Source of the DNA: Anaerolineae bacterium
GTDB taxonomy: Bacteria > Chloroflexota > Anaerolineae > Aggregatilineales > UBA2796
NCBI GenBank assembly: GCA_019637615.1
Contig: JAHBVJ010000013.1
Coordinates: 124,001 to 188,000, forward strand
Length of the DNA stretch: 64,000 nucleotides
Reading direction: 5' to 3'
Of this stretch, positions 38,923 through 47,291 are shown in pieces. The position numbers were made by a program, and so were the translations under genes. Below the pieces are notes generated by a model. That model did no database searches. It saw nothing but the letters and a program-made list of their open reading frames with translations, and was not told the DNA's origin. Every line of letters begins with the position of its first letter. Within the stretch, counting starts at the first letter, position 1.

Positions 38923-39975
38923 ATGACGATGAAGCTCCGTCCGCTGCTCAATCTCGTGTCGGATCGGCTGCGGGCGCTGCCCTTGATCGTCGTGTACATC
39001 ACGGATGGCTGCAACAGCCGCTGTGTCACCTGCGACATCTGGCGTTTGCCACGCCGCAATATGGACATGGCGCTCGTTGAGCAATTGGCGGCAGAGTGTG
39101 CGCCGTTGGGCATTCGGCAGGTCGTCCTCAGCGGCGGCGAGGCGATGCAGCATCCGCGCTGGCCTGAGATCGCCCAAAAATTCAGGGCGGCGGGCGCGCA
39201 GGTCATGCTGCTCACCAATGGCTTGATGCTCAAGAAGCAAGCCCAGCAGGTGATCGACAGCGTGGATGCGCTGACCGTCAGCCTCGACGGCGGCACTCCT
39301 GCCACCTATCACGCCATTCGCGGTGTCGATGCCTTGCCGCCTATTTTGGACGGCATGGCAGTCATTGCCCGCGCGGGCATCCCCATCACCACGCGGACGA
39401 CCGTGCAGCGGCAGAACTTCCGCGAGCTGCCCGCCATCATCGATGCAGCAAAAGCAGCGGGCGTGCGCAAGGTCAGCTTTCTGGGCGTTGATGTCAGCAA
39501 CCATGAAGCCTTCGGCCCGCGCTTCGATCAAGCCGACACGCTGCCGCTCCTGCCCATACATCAACCACCTAGCCCCGCGCTCACCACCGACGATCTGCCG
39601 GAGTTCGCCGCAATTCTGGATCGGATCGAACGTGAGTATGCCGCCGACTTCGCCAGCGGCTTGATGTCAGAATCGCCCGCCAAACTGCGCCGTTTGTACG
39701 CCTATTTTGCGGCGCTGAATCAGCAAGCGCCGTTCGCGCCGCCGCGCTGCAACGCGCCGCATATTTCCACCGTCATCGAGGTCGATGGGACGCTGCGCCC
39801 GTGTTTCTTCTTGCCGACAGTAGGCAAGATCAGGGATACCTCGCTCGGCGCTGCCCTCAATGCACCGGCGGCGCTGGACATGCGGCGGCAGTACCGGACG
39901 GGCGAACGCGCTGAATGCGAACGCTGTGTGTGTCCGCTGTATCGTGGGGCGCGCTCTCTGCTGCGGGAGGGATGA
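38923..39975 (+). CDS. Radical SAM enzyme with C-terminal cysteine cluster
   Basis: 350 residues. The radical SAM [4Fe-4S] motif is DGCNSRCVTCDIW (C30, C34, C37), followed by GGEAMQHPRW and SLDGGTPATYHAIRG. The C terminus has additional cysteines (PPRCNAPH, LRPCFFLP, CERCVCPLY), a SPASM-like auxiliary cluster region used by peptide- or protein-modifying members. MoaA/PqqE-like in style. It ends by overlapping the ATG of the FtsZ-like gene. The substrate is unknown, and a small protein encoded nearby could be one. Confidence 0.88.
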   Translation: MTMKLRPLLNLVSDRLRALPLIVVYITDGCNSRCVTCDIWRLPRRNMDMALVEQLAAECAPLGIRQVVLSGGEAMQHPRWPEIAQKFRAAGAQVMLLTNGLMLKKQAQQVIDSVDALTVSLDGGTPATYHAIRGVDALPPILDGMAVIARAGIPITTRTTVQRQNFRELPAIIDAAKAAGVRKVSFLGVDVSNHEAFGPRFDQADTLPLLPIHQPPSPALTTDDLPEFAAILDRIEREYAADFASGLMSESPAKLRRLYAYFAALNQQAPFAPPRCNAPHISTVIEVDGTLRPCFFLPTVGKIRDTSLGAALNAPAALDMRRQYRTGERAECERCVCPLYRGARSLLREG

Positions 39976-40538
39976 TGATCAAAGTGTTCGGAGTGGGCGA
40001 CGGTGGAATTCACGCGCTGGCGAAAATGAGGAGCGAACTAGATCGCGGCGTGGCTTACTTCGCCGTCAACACAGAAGCCACCTCGCTGACGGAAACCCGC
40101 GCCACCGCTCTACAGCTTGGGCGTACTCCAATGTATCACTTTGGCACAGGTGGCGACCCGGAAGTTGGCAAGCGCGCGGCTGAAGAATGCACCGATGATC
40201 TCAGGGCGGCGATGCTCGGCGCGTCGAAGGTACTGATTGCGGGTGGCTTCGGCGGCGGCACAGCGACAGGCGCAGCCGCCGTGATCGCGGACATTGCGCA
40301 GCGCATGGGGCTACCCGCCATCGTGGTCGCGACACTGCCATTCAGTTTCGAGGGGCAAGTGCGCGCTCAAATCGCGCAGCGCGGCGTAGAGACATTGCGC
40401 CAACTAGAGATCGCCTCAGTGATCATACGCCTCGATCAGCTCACCCCGTTTGTTGACTCTCAACCCGCCCTCAATCGACTGTACGCGATGGCGGATGCTG
40501 CCTTGGCGTGGCACGTCTTGACGCAGTGCATGGCCTAG
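39975..40538 (+). CDS. Free-standing FtsZ-like GTPase domain lacking the T7 half
   Basis: 187 residues from ATG 39975 (GGGAGGG just upstream; radical SAM stop TGA shares one base). It aligns with the N-terminal GTPase half of FtsZ: T1 loop VFGVGDGG, NTEAT, GTGGDPEVGKRAAEE, then the T4 signature as GGFGGGTATGAA, where FtsZ has GGGTGTG. It ends in PALNRLYAMADAALAW, the equivalent of core helix H7, just before the FtsZ T7 loop. The C-terminal domain and tail for FtsA binding are absent. It should bind GTP but not hydrolyse it by the usual head-to-tail mechanism. Confidence 0.8.
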   Translation: MIKVFGVGDGGIHALAKMRSELDRGVAYFAVNTEATSLTETRATALQLGRTPMYHFGTGGDPEVGKRAAEECTDDLRAAMLGASKVLIAGGFGGGTATGAAAVIADIAQRMGLPAIVVATLPFSFEGQVRAQIAQRGVETLRQLEIASVIIRLDQLTPFVDSQPALNRLYAMADAALAWHVLTQCMA

Positions 40539-40540
40539 TA

Positions 40541-40572
40541 CCACACGCGGAACAGCAAGCCCGCTGGTGTGG
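40541..40572 (+). terminator. Hairpin after the FtsZ-like gene
   Basis: CCACACGCGG (40541-40550) pairs with CCGC-TG-GTGTGG (40561-40572) with a two-base bulge. It begins 2 bp after the stop. A second small hairpin AGTCCC/GGGACT follows at 40661-40675 with TTTGTTCT. Confidence 0.55.
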
Positions 40573-40927
40573 CGTCAGGTTTGCTCTACTATCAATACCC
40601 TGAGTTTCGGAAGCTAATTTGTGCAGAAGGAACGAGGCCAGAAGCTTTCTGAAGTGCCTGAGTCCCGCAGGGACTTTGTTCTCTAAGCCTGACGTTTATG
40701 GTTCTTCAAAAAATAAGTCAGGAATACGATACGAACGTTAACGCATTTTCTTGAGTCCCTTTAGTGGACAGCTCGGTTGGGATTGTAGCCGGGGGTTTTA
40801 ACCCTCGGCGTGCGTTGGCGACAAATCTGCGTTTGCCTGACTATTTTCTTAAACACCATCAACGTCGGGCGGCGTTGTCAACCAATCTGTGTGGCGTCTC
40901 GTCTGCCTCAGCCCGTGAGCTTTAGCG

Positions 40928-40950
40928 TCGGGCGTCAACACCTATCCGAA
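40928..40950 (+). repeat. 23-bp direct repeat, copy 1
   Basis: The sequence beginning TCGGGCGTCAACACCTATCC and ending GAA is identical at 40928-40950 and 41049-41071, 121 bp apart. Confidence 0.85.
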
Positions 40951-41048
40951 GCCGGATACTGTTGGCGAACCCTACTAACCATTGTTGGTTAGCGTATCAA
41001 CTTCCCTCTCTATGGGCAATGGAGAGGGACTGAGGGTGAGGCTGTTTT

Positions 41049-41071
41049 TCGGGCGTCAACACCTATCCGAA
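41049..41071 (+). repeat. 23-bp direct repeat, copy 2
   Basis: Exact second copy of the 40928-40950 repeat. The flanking bases diverge immediately. Confidence 0.85.
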
Positions 41072-41114
41072 ACTGAAGTTATTAACAGGGACGGCTAATC
41101 GCGCGGAAGACGAC

Positions 41115-41528
41115 CTACACCGATTCCAGCCATTTCATCGCTTCTTCGGGGTCTTCAAACACCTGAATCACCAACCCGCGTTCGATATTCTGCTTCATGA
41201 TGCGGTTCATGTTCATTTGCCCCGCCACCTTGTCTGGCATGATGATCGCCCAATAGCGCCAACCTGCCTCGAACGCGCGCGGGAACCACTCCATCGTGCT
41301 CCACTGCAAATCTTCGGACGGCAGCGCGGAATTCAGACGATCATCGGACAGCCATTTGCGCGCCTTGTGCTGCTTGAGGAGTTCAACGCCTTTTTCGAGC
41401 ACGTTACGGAATTCCTGCCCATAGATGAATTTGTGGAACACGTGCCGCACGATCTTGTGTTTGGGAAAGTAGGTGAGGGTGGCGTAGTCGGTATCGATCA
41501 CGGTTTGCGGGCTTGCTACGGTCGTCAT
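41115..41528 (-). CDS. SpoIIAA/STAS-like protein
   Basis: 137 residues, cytoplasmic, with alternating strands and helices: YFPKHKIVRHVFHKFIYGQEF, an ARKWLSDDRLNS strand and a final IQVFEDPEEAMKWLESV helix typical of SpoIIAA-like proteins. A good AGGAG precedes the ATG. It is the last gene of a minus-strand signalling cluster (kinase, three receivers), with a 73-bp gap. It could be an output target or a modulator of that relay (inference). Confidence 0.7.
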   Translation of the reverse strand: MTTVASPQTVIDTDYATLTYFPKHKIVRHVFHKFIYGQEFRNVLEKGVELLKQHKARKWLSDDRLNSALPSEDLQWSTMEWFPRAFEAGWRYWAIIMPDKVAGQMNMNRIMKQNIERGLVIQVFEDPEEAMKWLESV

Positions 41529-41601
41529 GAGTGCATCTCCTAGTTCTTGTTGGTAAAAATAAGTTGAAACGGACGCCGACCACAGTATCGGCTCAACGCT
41601 G

Positions 41602-42015
41602 TCATTGGCCTTCGTGCCAGACGAATTCCCCTTGCATGATGCGCTGAATCTGTTCGGGGAATAAGTGATGGTCGATGGGCTTGGCGATGTAGCCAGAAAA
41701 GCCTAGTGCGCGAGTCCGATAGATGGCCTCGCCGGGGTCGGCTGACGAAACCGCGATGATCGGCACGTCATCGAATTCTGGCAAGGCGCGTATATCCTGA
41801 AAGAGTGCGTAACCGGAGGCTCCGCGTGCCAGCATGAGATCAAGGATGATCAAGTCCACCGGACGGAAGCGCTTGAGTTGTGAAATCGCCCCCGGCCCCC
41901 AGCGTTCAAAATCCACCATCGCGCCTTCGCGGGTGAAGATCAACTGATACACGACCCGATTATCCATATTGTCTTCAACCACGAAGATCCGTTTACCGCG
42001 TAATTGCATAGGCAT
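41602..42015 (-). CDS. Single-domain response regulator (third receiver of cluster)
   Basis: 137 residues, receiver only: VVEDN acidic pair, phosphoacceptor in LIILDLML, VSS switch and YIAKPID lysine. No output domain, so it acts by protein contact like CheY or Spo0F. AGGGAG upstream. It is 65 bp downstream of the preceding receiver gene and 73 bp before the SpoIIAA-like gene. Confidence 0.92.
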   Translation of the reverse strand: MPMQLRGKRIFVVEDNMDNRVVYQLIFTREGAMVDFERWGPGAISQLKRFRPVDLIILDLMLARGASGYALFQDIRALPEFDDVPIIAVSSADPGEAIYRTRALGFSGYIAKPIDHHLFPEQIQRIMQGEFVWHEGQ

Positions 42016-42080
42016 ACTTCATCTCCCTGTCATGAACGTGCGATGCGGAAGGAGTCCTGACTGACCGCGTAAACCGACCA

Positions 42081-42467
42081 TCATGATGCGTCCCATACGG
42101 GCGTGCCGTCGAGAATCTGCGTCAACTGACCCGCGAATAGGTGAGGATTAAGCGGTTTGGCGAGGAAGCCGTTGAACCCGATGTCGCGCGCGGTAGATAT
42201 CTCGTCAGTGTGTACCGTGCAAGCCACGATCCGCAGTCCTTTGCCGTAATATTGGCGGAGCAGCCCTAGCACTTCGTACCCGTTGCGCTTGGGCATTTCA
42301 ATGTCGAGGAAGACCACATCGATATGAGATTCATGGACGAGGACAGTTTCCAAACAGTTCGGGTCTCGTAAATCGGTGTGGCTTACGCCGTTGACCGTCA
42401 ATAAACGTCCCAGAACTTCAAGGTTTTGTGCATTGTCGTCGATGATGAGGGCATGTGCCGTTGACAT
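42081..42467 (-). CDS. Single-domain response regulator (second receiver of cluster)
   Basis: 128 residues from ATG 42467; a TTG at 42479 is an alternative. Receiver with ALIIDDN, VVFLDIEMPKRNGYEV and FLAKPLN. The switch position is ACTVHT. No output domain. It belongs to the operon with the kinase at 42941-44008 and lies 76 bp after the first receiver. Confidence 0.9.
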   Translation of the reverse strand: MSTAHALIIDDNAQNLEVLGRLLTVNGVSHTDLRDPNCLETVLVHESHIDVVFLDIEMPKRNGYEVLGLLRQYYGKGLRIVACTVHTDEISTARDIGFNGFLAKPLNPHLFAGQLTQILDGTPVWDAS

Positions 42468-42543
42468 CAATTTGTCCAATCTGGTTCAACTAACGATACA
42501 ACTCGGTAAAAAACTAGGAATACAGCGCTATACGCCATCTACG

Positions 42544-42951
42544 CTAGAGTACGTTCCACACCAGATCTCCCTTGAGAATTCGCATCAGCGTTTCGGAGAA
42601 GCTATCCTGATCAATCGGCTTGGCGATCACGCCATCAAAGCCCGCCTGTCGCAACTGCTCGATCTCTTCGTTCATGACGCTGGCGGTGAGTGCCACCACT
42701 GGCGTGTGCTTGAAACTGTCATGCCCGCGCAGCAGCGCCAACAACTGAAAACCGTTCAGCGGGAGCATATGAATATCTAGAAAAACCAACCCCGGCTGCG
42801 GCGCTAGTGCTTCCAAACGCTCCAGAAAATTCTCGCTCGTCTCGAAGATAGTGACCTTGCTAAACCCCAACCGACGCGTCAGCAGCAGTTGCATCACCGT
42901 GCGGCTGAAAGCGTCGTCTTCCACGTACAGGATCGGGAGATCAGCGTCCAT
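42544..42951 (-). CDS. Single-domain response regulator (first receiver of cluster)
   Basis: 135 residues: YVEDD, phosphoacceptor in LVFLDIHMLPLNG (the proline is shifted by one compared with MP), ALTAS switch and VIAKPID. Its ATG overlaps the stop of the upstream kinase by 11 bp and GGAGG lies just before, so translation is coupled to the kinase and it is the most likely direct partner. Confidence 0.93.
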   Translation of the reverse strand: MDADLPILYVEDDAFSRTVMQLLLTRRLGFSKVTIFETSENFLERLEALAPQPGLVFLDIHMLPLNGFQLLALLRGHDSFKHTPVVALTASVMNEEIEQLRQAGFDGVIAKPIDQDSFSETLMRILKGDLVWNVL

Positions 42952-44008
42952 AAGTCGCCTCCTGCTTCAACGCGGTCGATGTTGCTGCGTACAGCGGTAC
43001 GGCGACGGTGAAAGTCGCGCCCGCGCCGAGATGACTTTCCAGCCACAAGCGTCCGCCGTGCGCTTCCGCCAGCCGCCGCGAGATCGCCAAGCCCAGTCCC
43101 GTCCCCGACCCCTGACGGATGCCTGCGTCGGTTTGCCGGAATGCCTCGAAGATGGTGTCGTGGTCTTCCACCGCGATGCCGGGGCCAGTATCCTTGACGC
43201 TAACGTGTATTTCGTGCGCGTGCGGCTCGACGCTGATCACCACTTCGCCCGCATCGGTGAATTTGCAAGCGTTGGAGATCAGATTCAGCAGCACTTGGCG
43301 GATGCGGCGGCGGTCAGCGGTGATCGTGGGCACCTCAGTCGGTGCGTTCAGCCGGAGTTCGACGGGTTTATCTTTCAGCAGTGCCCGCCCTGTGTCCGCC
43401 GCCGTCCTGACTTCCTGCATCAGATCGACGTTATCTTCGACAAATAGACGCAGCGAACCGGACTCGATCTTGGAAATGTCCAGCACATCATTGATCAGGT
43501 TGAGCAGATGCTTGCCGCTGCCCGTGATCTTATCCAGCATCTCGATCTGCTCGGTGTTGACCTCCCCCAACATGCCGGAAGAAATGAACTGCGAGAAGTT
43601 CAACACCGCGTTTAGCGGTGTACGCAGCTCGTGTGACATGCTGGCTAAGAAGGCCGACTTCACCATATTGGCACGTTCAGCCTGTTCTCTGGCGACTTCC
43701 GTTTCGTGTTTGGCACGCTGAGTCTCTTCTTCCGCGCGTAGGAATTCATCGATGGTCGCCTTGAGTTCGATTTCGCTGTCGCGGAGCTGCTGTTGCAACT
43801 TGGCGTTGACGGCTTCTAACGCGGTCTTCTCTGATTCCAGCGTGCTGATCCGCGCCTTGAGTTCGGTCTGGCTGTCGTGGAGTTGCTGTTGCAAGCTCGT
43901 ATTCGCGTTGGCAAGTTTGGCGTTGGCGGCTTCGAGACCTGCAACCCTCGTTGACGTATTCGGCCTTTTACGTGTCCCTTTTCTGGGGGCAACCACATTC
44001 TGATCCAT
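42941..44008 (-). CDS. Soluble coiled-coil histidine kinase
   Basis: 355 residues with no PAS/GAF or membrane segment. A long heptad-rich coiled coil (about 20-125, with two near-repeats of LQQQLHDSQTELKA/LQQQLRDSEIELKA) leads to HisKA (H-box ASMSHELRTPLNAVL, about 132) and HATPase (NLISNACKF, KDTGPGIA, GSGTGLGLAISRRL). The input could be partner binding to the coil. It is first in the four-gene minus-strand cluster. Confidence 0.93.
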   Translation of the reverse strand: MDQNVVAPRKGTRKRPNTSTRVAGLEAANAKLANANTSLQQQLHDSQTELKARISTLESEKTALEAVNAKLQQQLRDSEIELKATIDEFLRAEEETQRAKHETEVAREQAERANMVKSAFLASMSHELRTPLNAVLNFSQFISSGMLGEVNTEQIEMLDKITGSGKHLLNLINDVLDISKIESGSLRLFVEDNVDLMQEVRTAADTGRALLKDKPVELRLNAPTEVPTITADRRRIRQVLLNLISNACKFTDAGEVVISVEPHAHEIHVSVKDTGPGIAVEDHDTIFEAFRQTDAGIRQGSGTGLGLAISRRLAEAHGGRLWLESHLGAGATFTVAVPLYAATSTALKQEATYGR

Positions 44009-44316
44009 AGACTTCCTCGGTTGCTAGGGTGGTGGGCTGTGTTGTGAGAAAAAGAGTCCCCTCTCGCGACGAAAGTGGAGATTCAGATACTATTCTATGG
44101 TTTCGTTTTGAACGCTTGTATATCAGATCTATTACTATTTCTTCACCATTAATTAAGCGTGAAATTTTCCCGAAAATTCAGGAGATGGCGCTGGTTCTGG
44201 TATATGATGGGTTCGCCTTTTGATAATATCCGCCAGATGTTGGCTGGCGGCAAAAGGGCTGGACAAAGGGGGTGAATTTCTCGCCTCTAGAGCTATTCAA
44301 CGAAGGTAAACGCAGC
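44009..44316. other. AT-rich divergent intergenic region
   Basis: 308 bp between the kinase cluster and the methyltransferase. An inverted repeat CCGCCAG/CTGGCGG at 44230-44236 and 44244-44250 lies 67 bp before the methyltransferase start. Nothing else recognised. Confidence 0.45.
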
Positions 44317-45186
44317 ATGACTCAACCCGTCGCACTACCCCGCACATCCAACCCATCGCACTCCAAACAAACCGCCGAGTATTCCAGTATGGTGCTGACG
44401 ATGCTCAGAGGGCTATACAATCGCGCGTCGGAAGCCAGCCGCCCCGATACGGTCTTTTTCGATCCAGCCGCCACCCTCATCGCGCCGAAGATCGAGCTTG
44501 ATTACGCCAAGCATTTCGGGAAACCAACCACCGGGCAAGTTGTCCGCGCCATGACCATCGATCACCTGTTGCGGCACTGGCTCACCACCTATCCCAATGG
44601 GCAGGTCGTGGCTCTGGGTGATGGCCTAGAAACGCAGTGCTACCGTGTTGATAACGGAAAAGTCAAATGGTTCTCGGTCGATCTGCCCGAAACGATGGCG
44701 CTCCGCACGCGCCTGATTCCGGATACGGATCGTCGCCGCAACATCACTTGCTCGGCGCTGGATACGCGCTGGATGGATGAAATAAATCCCAAAGAGCCTG
44801 TTTTCGTAACGGGCGCGGGGTTATTTAAGTTTTTGCAGCCTAAAGATGTACGCACCCTCGTCGGCATGATCGCGACGCGGTTTATGAGCAGCGAAATTGT
44901 ATTCGATGTGATTCCTCGGCTGGTGTCGGAGTTTTCGATTCGCGGTTGGTTGGTCAACGGCAAGTACTACACCGAGCCGACCATGCCGTTTGGCTTAGAT
45001 CGGCACGAGCGCGACAGCATCAAGACATGGCATCCGCGCATTGGCGAGGTGCGGGATGTGCCCTTTGTGCCAGTACGCGGCACGCGCGACATGATCGTCA
45101 GGCCGACGCTGCGCAAACTGCCCTTCATTGGTGATCACACCTTCTGGCTGGCACATGTGCGCTGTTTCGCCGCCCTCGCCCACTAA
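44317..45186 (+). CDS. Leucine carboxyl methyltransferase (LCM/PPM1) family protein
   Basis: 289 residues from ATG 44317 (GAAGG upstream). SAM motif I is VVALGDGLETQCYRV followed by WFSVDLPE, the signature of the LCM family, which includes TcmP-like O-methyltransferases. DVIPRLVS and a C-terminal PFIGDHTFWLAHVRC are also family-like. Acceptor unknown. It is convergent with a flavoprotein gene. Confidence 0.85.
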   Translation: MTQPVALPRTSNPSHSKQTAEYSSMVLTMLRGLYNRASEASRPDTVFFDPAATLIAPKIELDYAKHFGKPTTGQVVRAMTIDHLLRHWLTTYPNGQVVALGDGLETQCYRVDNGKVKWFSVDLPETMALRTRLIPDTDRRRNITCSALDTRWMDEINPKEPVFVTGAGLFKFLQPKDVRTLVGMIATRFMSSEIVFDVIPRLVSEFSIRGWLVNGKYYTEPTMPFGLDRHERDSIKTWHPRIGEVRDVPFVPVRGTRDMIVRPTLRKLPFIGDHTFWLAHVRCFAALAH

Positions 45187-45213
45187 TGAATATCCTGTAA
45201 TCTGCCTCGAAAT

Positions 45214-45246
45214 GTGCCCGATGATCTCACGCGTAGCATCGGGCAC
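45214..45246. terminator. 10-bp perfect hairpin between convergent genes
   Basis: GTGCCCGATG at 45214-45223 pairs with CATCGGGCAC at 45237-45246, between stops at 45186 and 45261. Confidence 0.65.
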
Positions 45247-45260
45247 CACATCCCGCGATT

Positions 45261-46649
45261 CTAGGCATGGTTAGCCGTGATCGGCGTGACTGCGATGGGC
45301 TGCGCTGGCTCAGAGTTGGGTGGTGCTGCCAACGGCGCTGGTCTGCCGGGGAGCCTTTTCCCGCGCAGCAAGGCCACCGCATCCGCCGCCATCCCGCGCA
45401 GCAGCGACTCGTTGACTACATGTTCCGGCAGCCAGTTGACGGGCGAGATCGACCGCGTCAGCAGCATCATCAAGCGTCGTTTGTACTCCGCATCGTTCGT
45501 CAGCCAGCGCAGCATCGTCTTGAACATCCAATCCGCGCGCGGCGTGTAAATCTCCAGCTTGACGCGTTCCATCGTCCGCAGATACATCGGATGCATCTCC
45601 GCCATCATCTCCGCGTCGTAATCAGCCAGCGCCTTCTCCCACGCTTTGCCGTCGCGCTTCCATGCCACCAGTTGACGGGCGAGTGCGCGGGCCGTGAACA
45701 CCGCGTCGTAAATGCCCTGACCATCCAGCGCGTCTTTTTGATGCACTGCGTCCCCGACCAGCGCCCAGCCCTGACCGCCCACCGCCCGAAACAGGTTGCC
45801 TACGCGCTTCATGCCGGATACGTTGGTGATGCGTTCGGCATTGGCGATCCGCCGCCACACGCGCGGTTCACGGCGCAGCATCTGATAAAACAGCGCTTCG
45901 GAATCGCCCTCCGTCTCAAATAGATCGGAGCGGCCTTCCAGCGCGATGCACAAACTACCGTCGGCGCTGTCCATCATCAGGTAGCCAAGCCCTTTGCCCG
46001 TGCCGTAAATATGCACGCACGGCCCATCCGCGTCGTACGGCTCATAATTCTTAAAATAGGCATAGTAGATGGTCGTGGGCAGATCATCACGGACTTCACG
46101 TTCAGCCGCTTTGACCTTGCGCGCCACCAGACTGAAGCGTCCATCTGCGCCGACCACACAATCCGCCGTGAAAGTCGCTTCGGCTTCACCGATGGCTTTG
46201 CCCCGCACGCCGACCACGCGCTCCCCTTCCCACACCAGATCGGTAACCGCAAAACCATCGCGGACGCTCACGCTCTCGAAGCGGGCGGCGTTACGCCACA
46301 GAGCATCATCGAAACGGGCACGGTCGATGGCATACAGATAATCGCGCTGATACACGACGGGCAGACGGTTGAAGGTCTGGATGTCGTTGCGCACCTCGGT
46401 GATGACGCGTCTGATCTTCGGCGTGCCGCGTGCATAGTCGCTTTCATCCGCGTCGATCTCGTCCAGCATCCGCATAGTGCTGGCGTAGATGGCTGGCGAC
46501 GAGACAGCGGGCAAACTGGGCAGTGCCGCGCGTTCGAGCAGCAGCGTGCGGATGCCTGCTTGTCCCAAACGGGCGGCTAGGGTCGAGCCAGCGGGGCGTC
46601 CGCCAACGATGATCACGTCGAAGTGGGTGGAATCAGCCGGAGTCGTCAT
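45261..46649 (-). CDS. FAD-dependent oxidoreductase (geranylgeranyl reductase/halogenase-like)
   Basis: 462 residues from ATG 46649, chosen because GAGGG overlaps the upstream ATG at 46661. The N-terminal FAD-binding site is FDVIIVGGRPAGSTLAARL, where the usual GxGxxG has Gly-Gly-Arg-Pro-Ala-Gly. A second FAD motif WALVGDAVHQKDALDGQGI lies near residue 295. This is the PHBH/geranylgeranyl reductase fold that hydroxylates, reduces or halogenates small molecules. Substrate unknown. It is divergent from the dual-specificity phosphatase. Confidence 0.88.
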   Translation of the reverse strand: MTTPADSTHFDVIIVGGRPAGSTLAARLGQAGIRTLLLERAALPSLPAVSSPAIYASTMRMLDEIDADESDYARGTPKIRRVITEVRNDIQTFNRLPVVYQRDYLYAIDRARFDDALWRNAARFESVSVRDGFAVTDLVWEGERVVGVRGKAIGEAEATFTADCVVGADGRFSLVARKVKAAEREVRDDLPTTIYYAYFKNYEPYDADGPCVHIYGTGKGLGYLMMDSADGSLCIALEGRSDLFETEGDSEALFYQMLRREPRVWRRIANAERITNVSGMKRVGNLFRAVGGQGWALVGDAVHQKDALDGQGIYDAVFTARALARQLVAWKRDGKAWEKALADYDAEMMAEMHPMYLRTMERVKLEIYTPRADWMFKTMLRWLTNDAEYKRRLMMLLTRSISPVNWLPEHVVNESLLRGMAADAVALLRGKRLPGRPAPLAAPPNSEPAQPIAVTPITANHA

Positions 46650-46752
46650 CTTTTCCCTCATGATTACGCTAAACTAGGACTACCATACATCGAATCGATC
46701 TATGCTGTACAGGTCAATCGCTGTTCAGTTTTTATCCAAACTGGAGCAAGCC

Positions 46753-47220
46753 ATGTTAAGCACTTTTGTACCCGTTGATCTTGTCGGGCACGGCATTTAT
46801 ATTTCTGGTCATCGCGCTACTCAGTATACGACTGAATTACGGGCGGCGAACATTAAGCACGTCCTGAAGTTGTATTCCGACATCCCCTATTTTCCGCACG
46901 ATTTCACCGTCCTTGAAAACGCGATTGAGGATGGCGAGTCGATCCCGCCGAACAAACTGCGCGAAGGTGTCCAGTTTGTGATGGAGCAGGTGGAGGCTAA
47001 ACGGTCAGTACTGGTCATGTGCGGGGCGGGCATCAGCCGATCCTCGACCTTTGTGTTGGCCTCGCTGTTGCAACTCGATTACACGCTTGAGGACGCCTAT
47101 CGACTGCTCAAATCGCAGCATAGTTCGGCTAGCCCGCATCCGGCGCTGTGGAACTCGTTGATCAACCACTATCGATTGCCTTATCGCGTCGAAGATGTTT
47201 TAGGTTGGTCGCTGGACTAG
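46753..47220 (+). CDS. Dual-specificity protein phosphatase-like
   Basis: 155 residues from ATG 46753 (GGAG upstream; the ORF extends 51 bases further). The phosphatase loop is VLVMCGAGISRSSTFVLA, a valid CX5R (C-GAGIS-R), but with Met where nearly all family members have His before the Cys. The acid Asp is probably in SDIPYFPHDFTVLENAIED. It should remove phosphate from proteins or phosphoinositides. Single domain, no signal peptide. Confidence 0.85.
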   Translation: MLSTFVPVDLVGHGIYISGHRATQYTTELRAANIKHVLKLYSDIPYFPHDFTVLENAIEDGESIPPNKLREGVQFVMEQVEAKRSVLVMCGAGISRSSTFVLASLLQLDYTLEDAYRLLKSQHSSASPHPALWNSLINHYRLPYRVEDVLGWSLD

Positions 47221-47291
47221 CGGCGATTCTGACGCTGTTTGCGCTACACTCTCCGTGATATGAAATTGGTAAATATGTGGGGAGACGAGTT

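Larger units (their letters stand above)
40573..41114. other. Gene-free region with degenerate repeats
   Basis: About 540 bp without a credible gene between the FtsZ-like and SpoIIAA-like genes. It contains a 23-bp exact repeat (separate entry) and looser relatives around 40811-40835 and 40862-40895, and also a 'GGTTAGTAGG/CCTAACCATTGTTGGTTAG'-like small inverted element near 40975-40993. It looks like decayed repetitive DNA. Confidence 0.55.

Noticed and set aside
39972..40538. The half FtsZ as a simple pseudogene
   Set aside because: Its ends are clean, it has an SD, translational coupling and an ordinary coding style, and no FtsZ remnant follows the stop. It could still be decayed, so relatives should be checked.
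40810..40992. 60-codon ORF in the repeat block
   Set aside because: It overlaps the degenerate repeats and has no ribosome binding site.
40928..41071. CRISPR-like array from the 23-bp repeats
   Set aside because: Only two exact copies, 121 bp apart, with no regular spacer and no cas genes.
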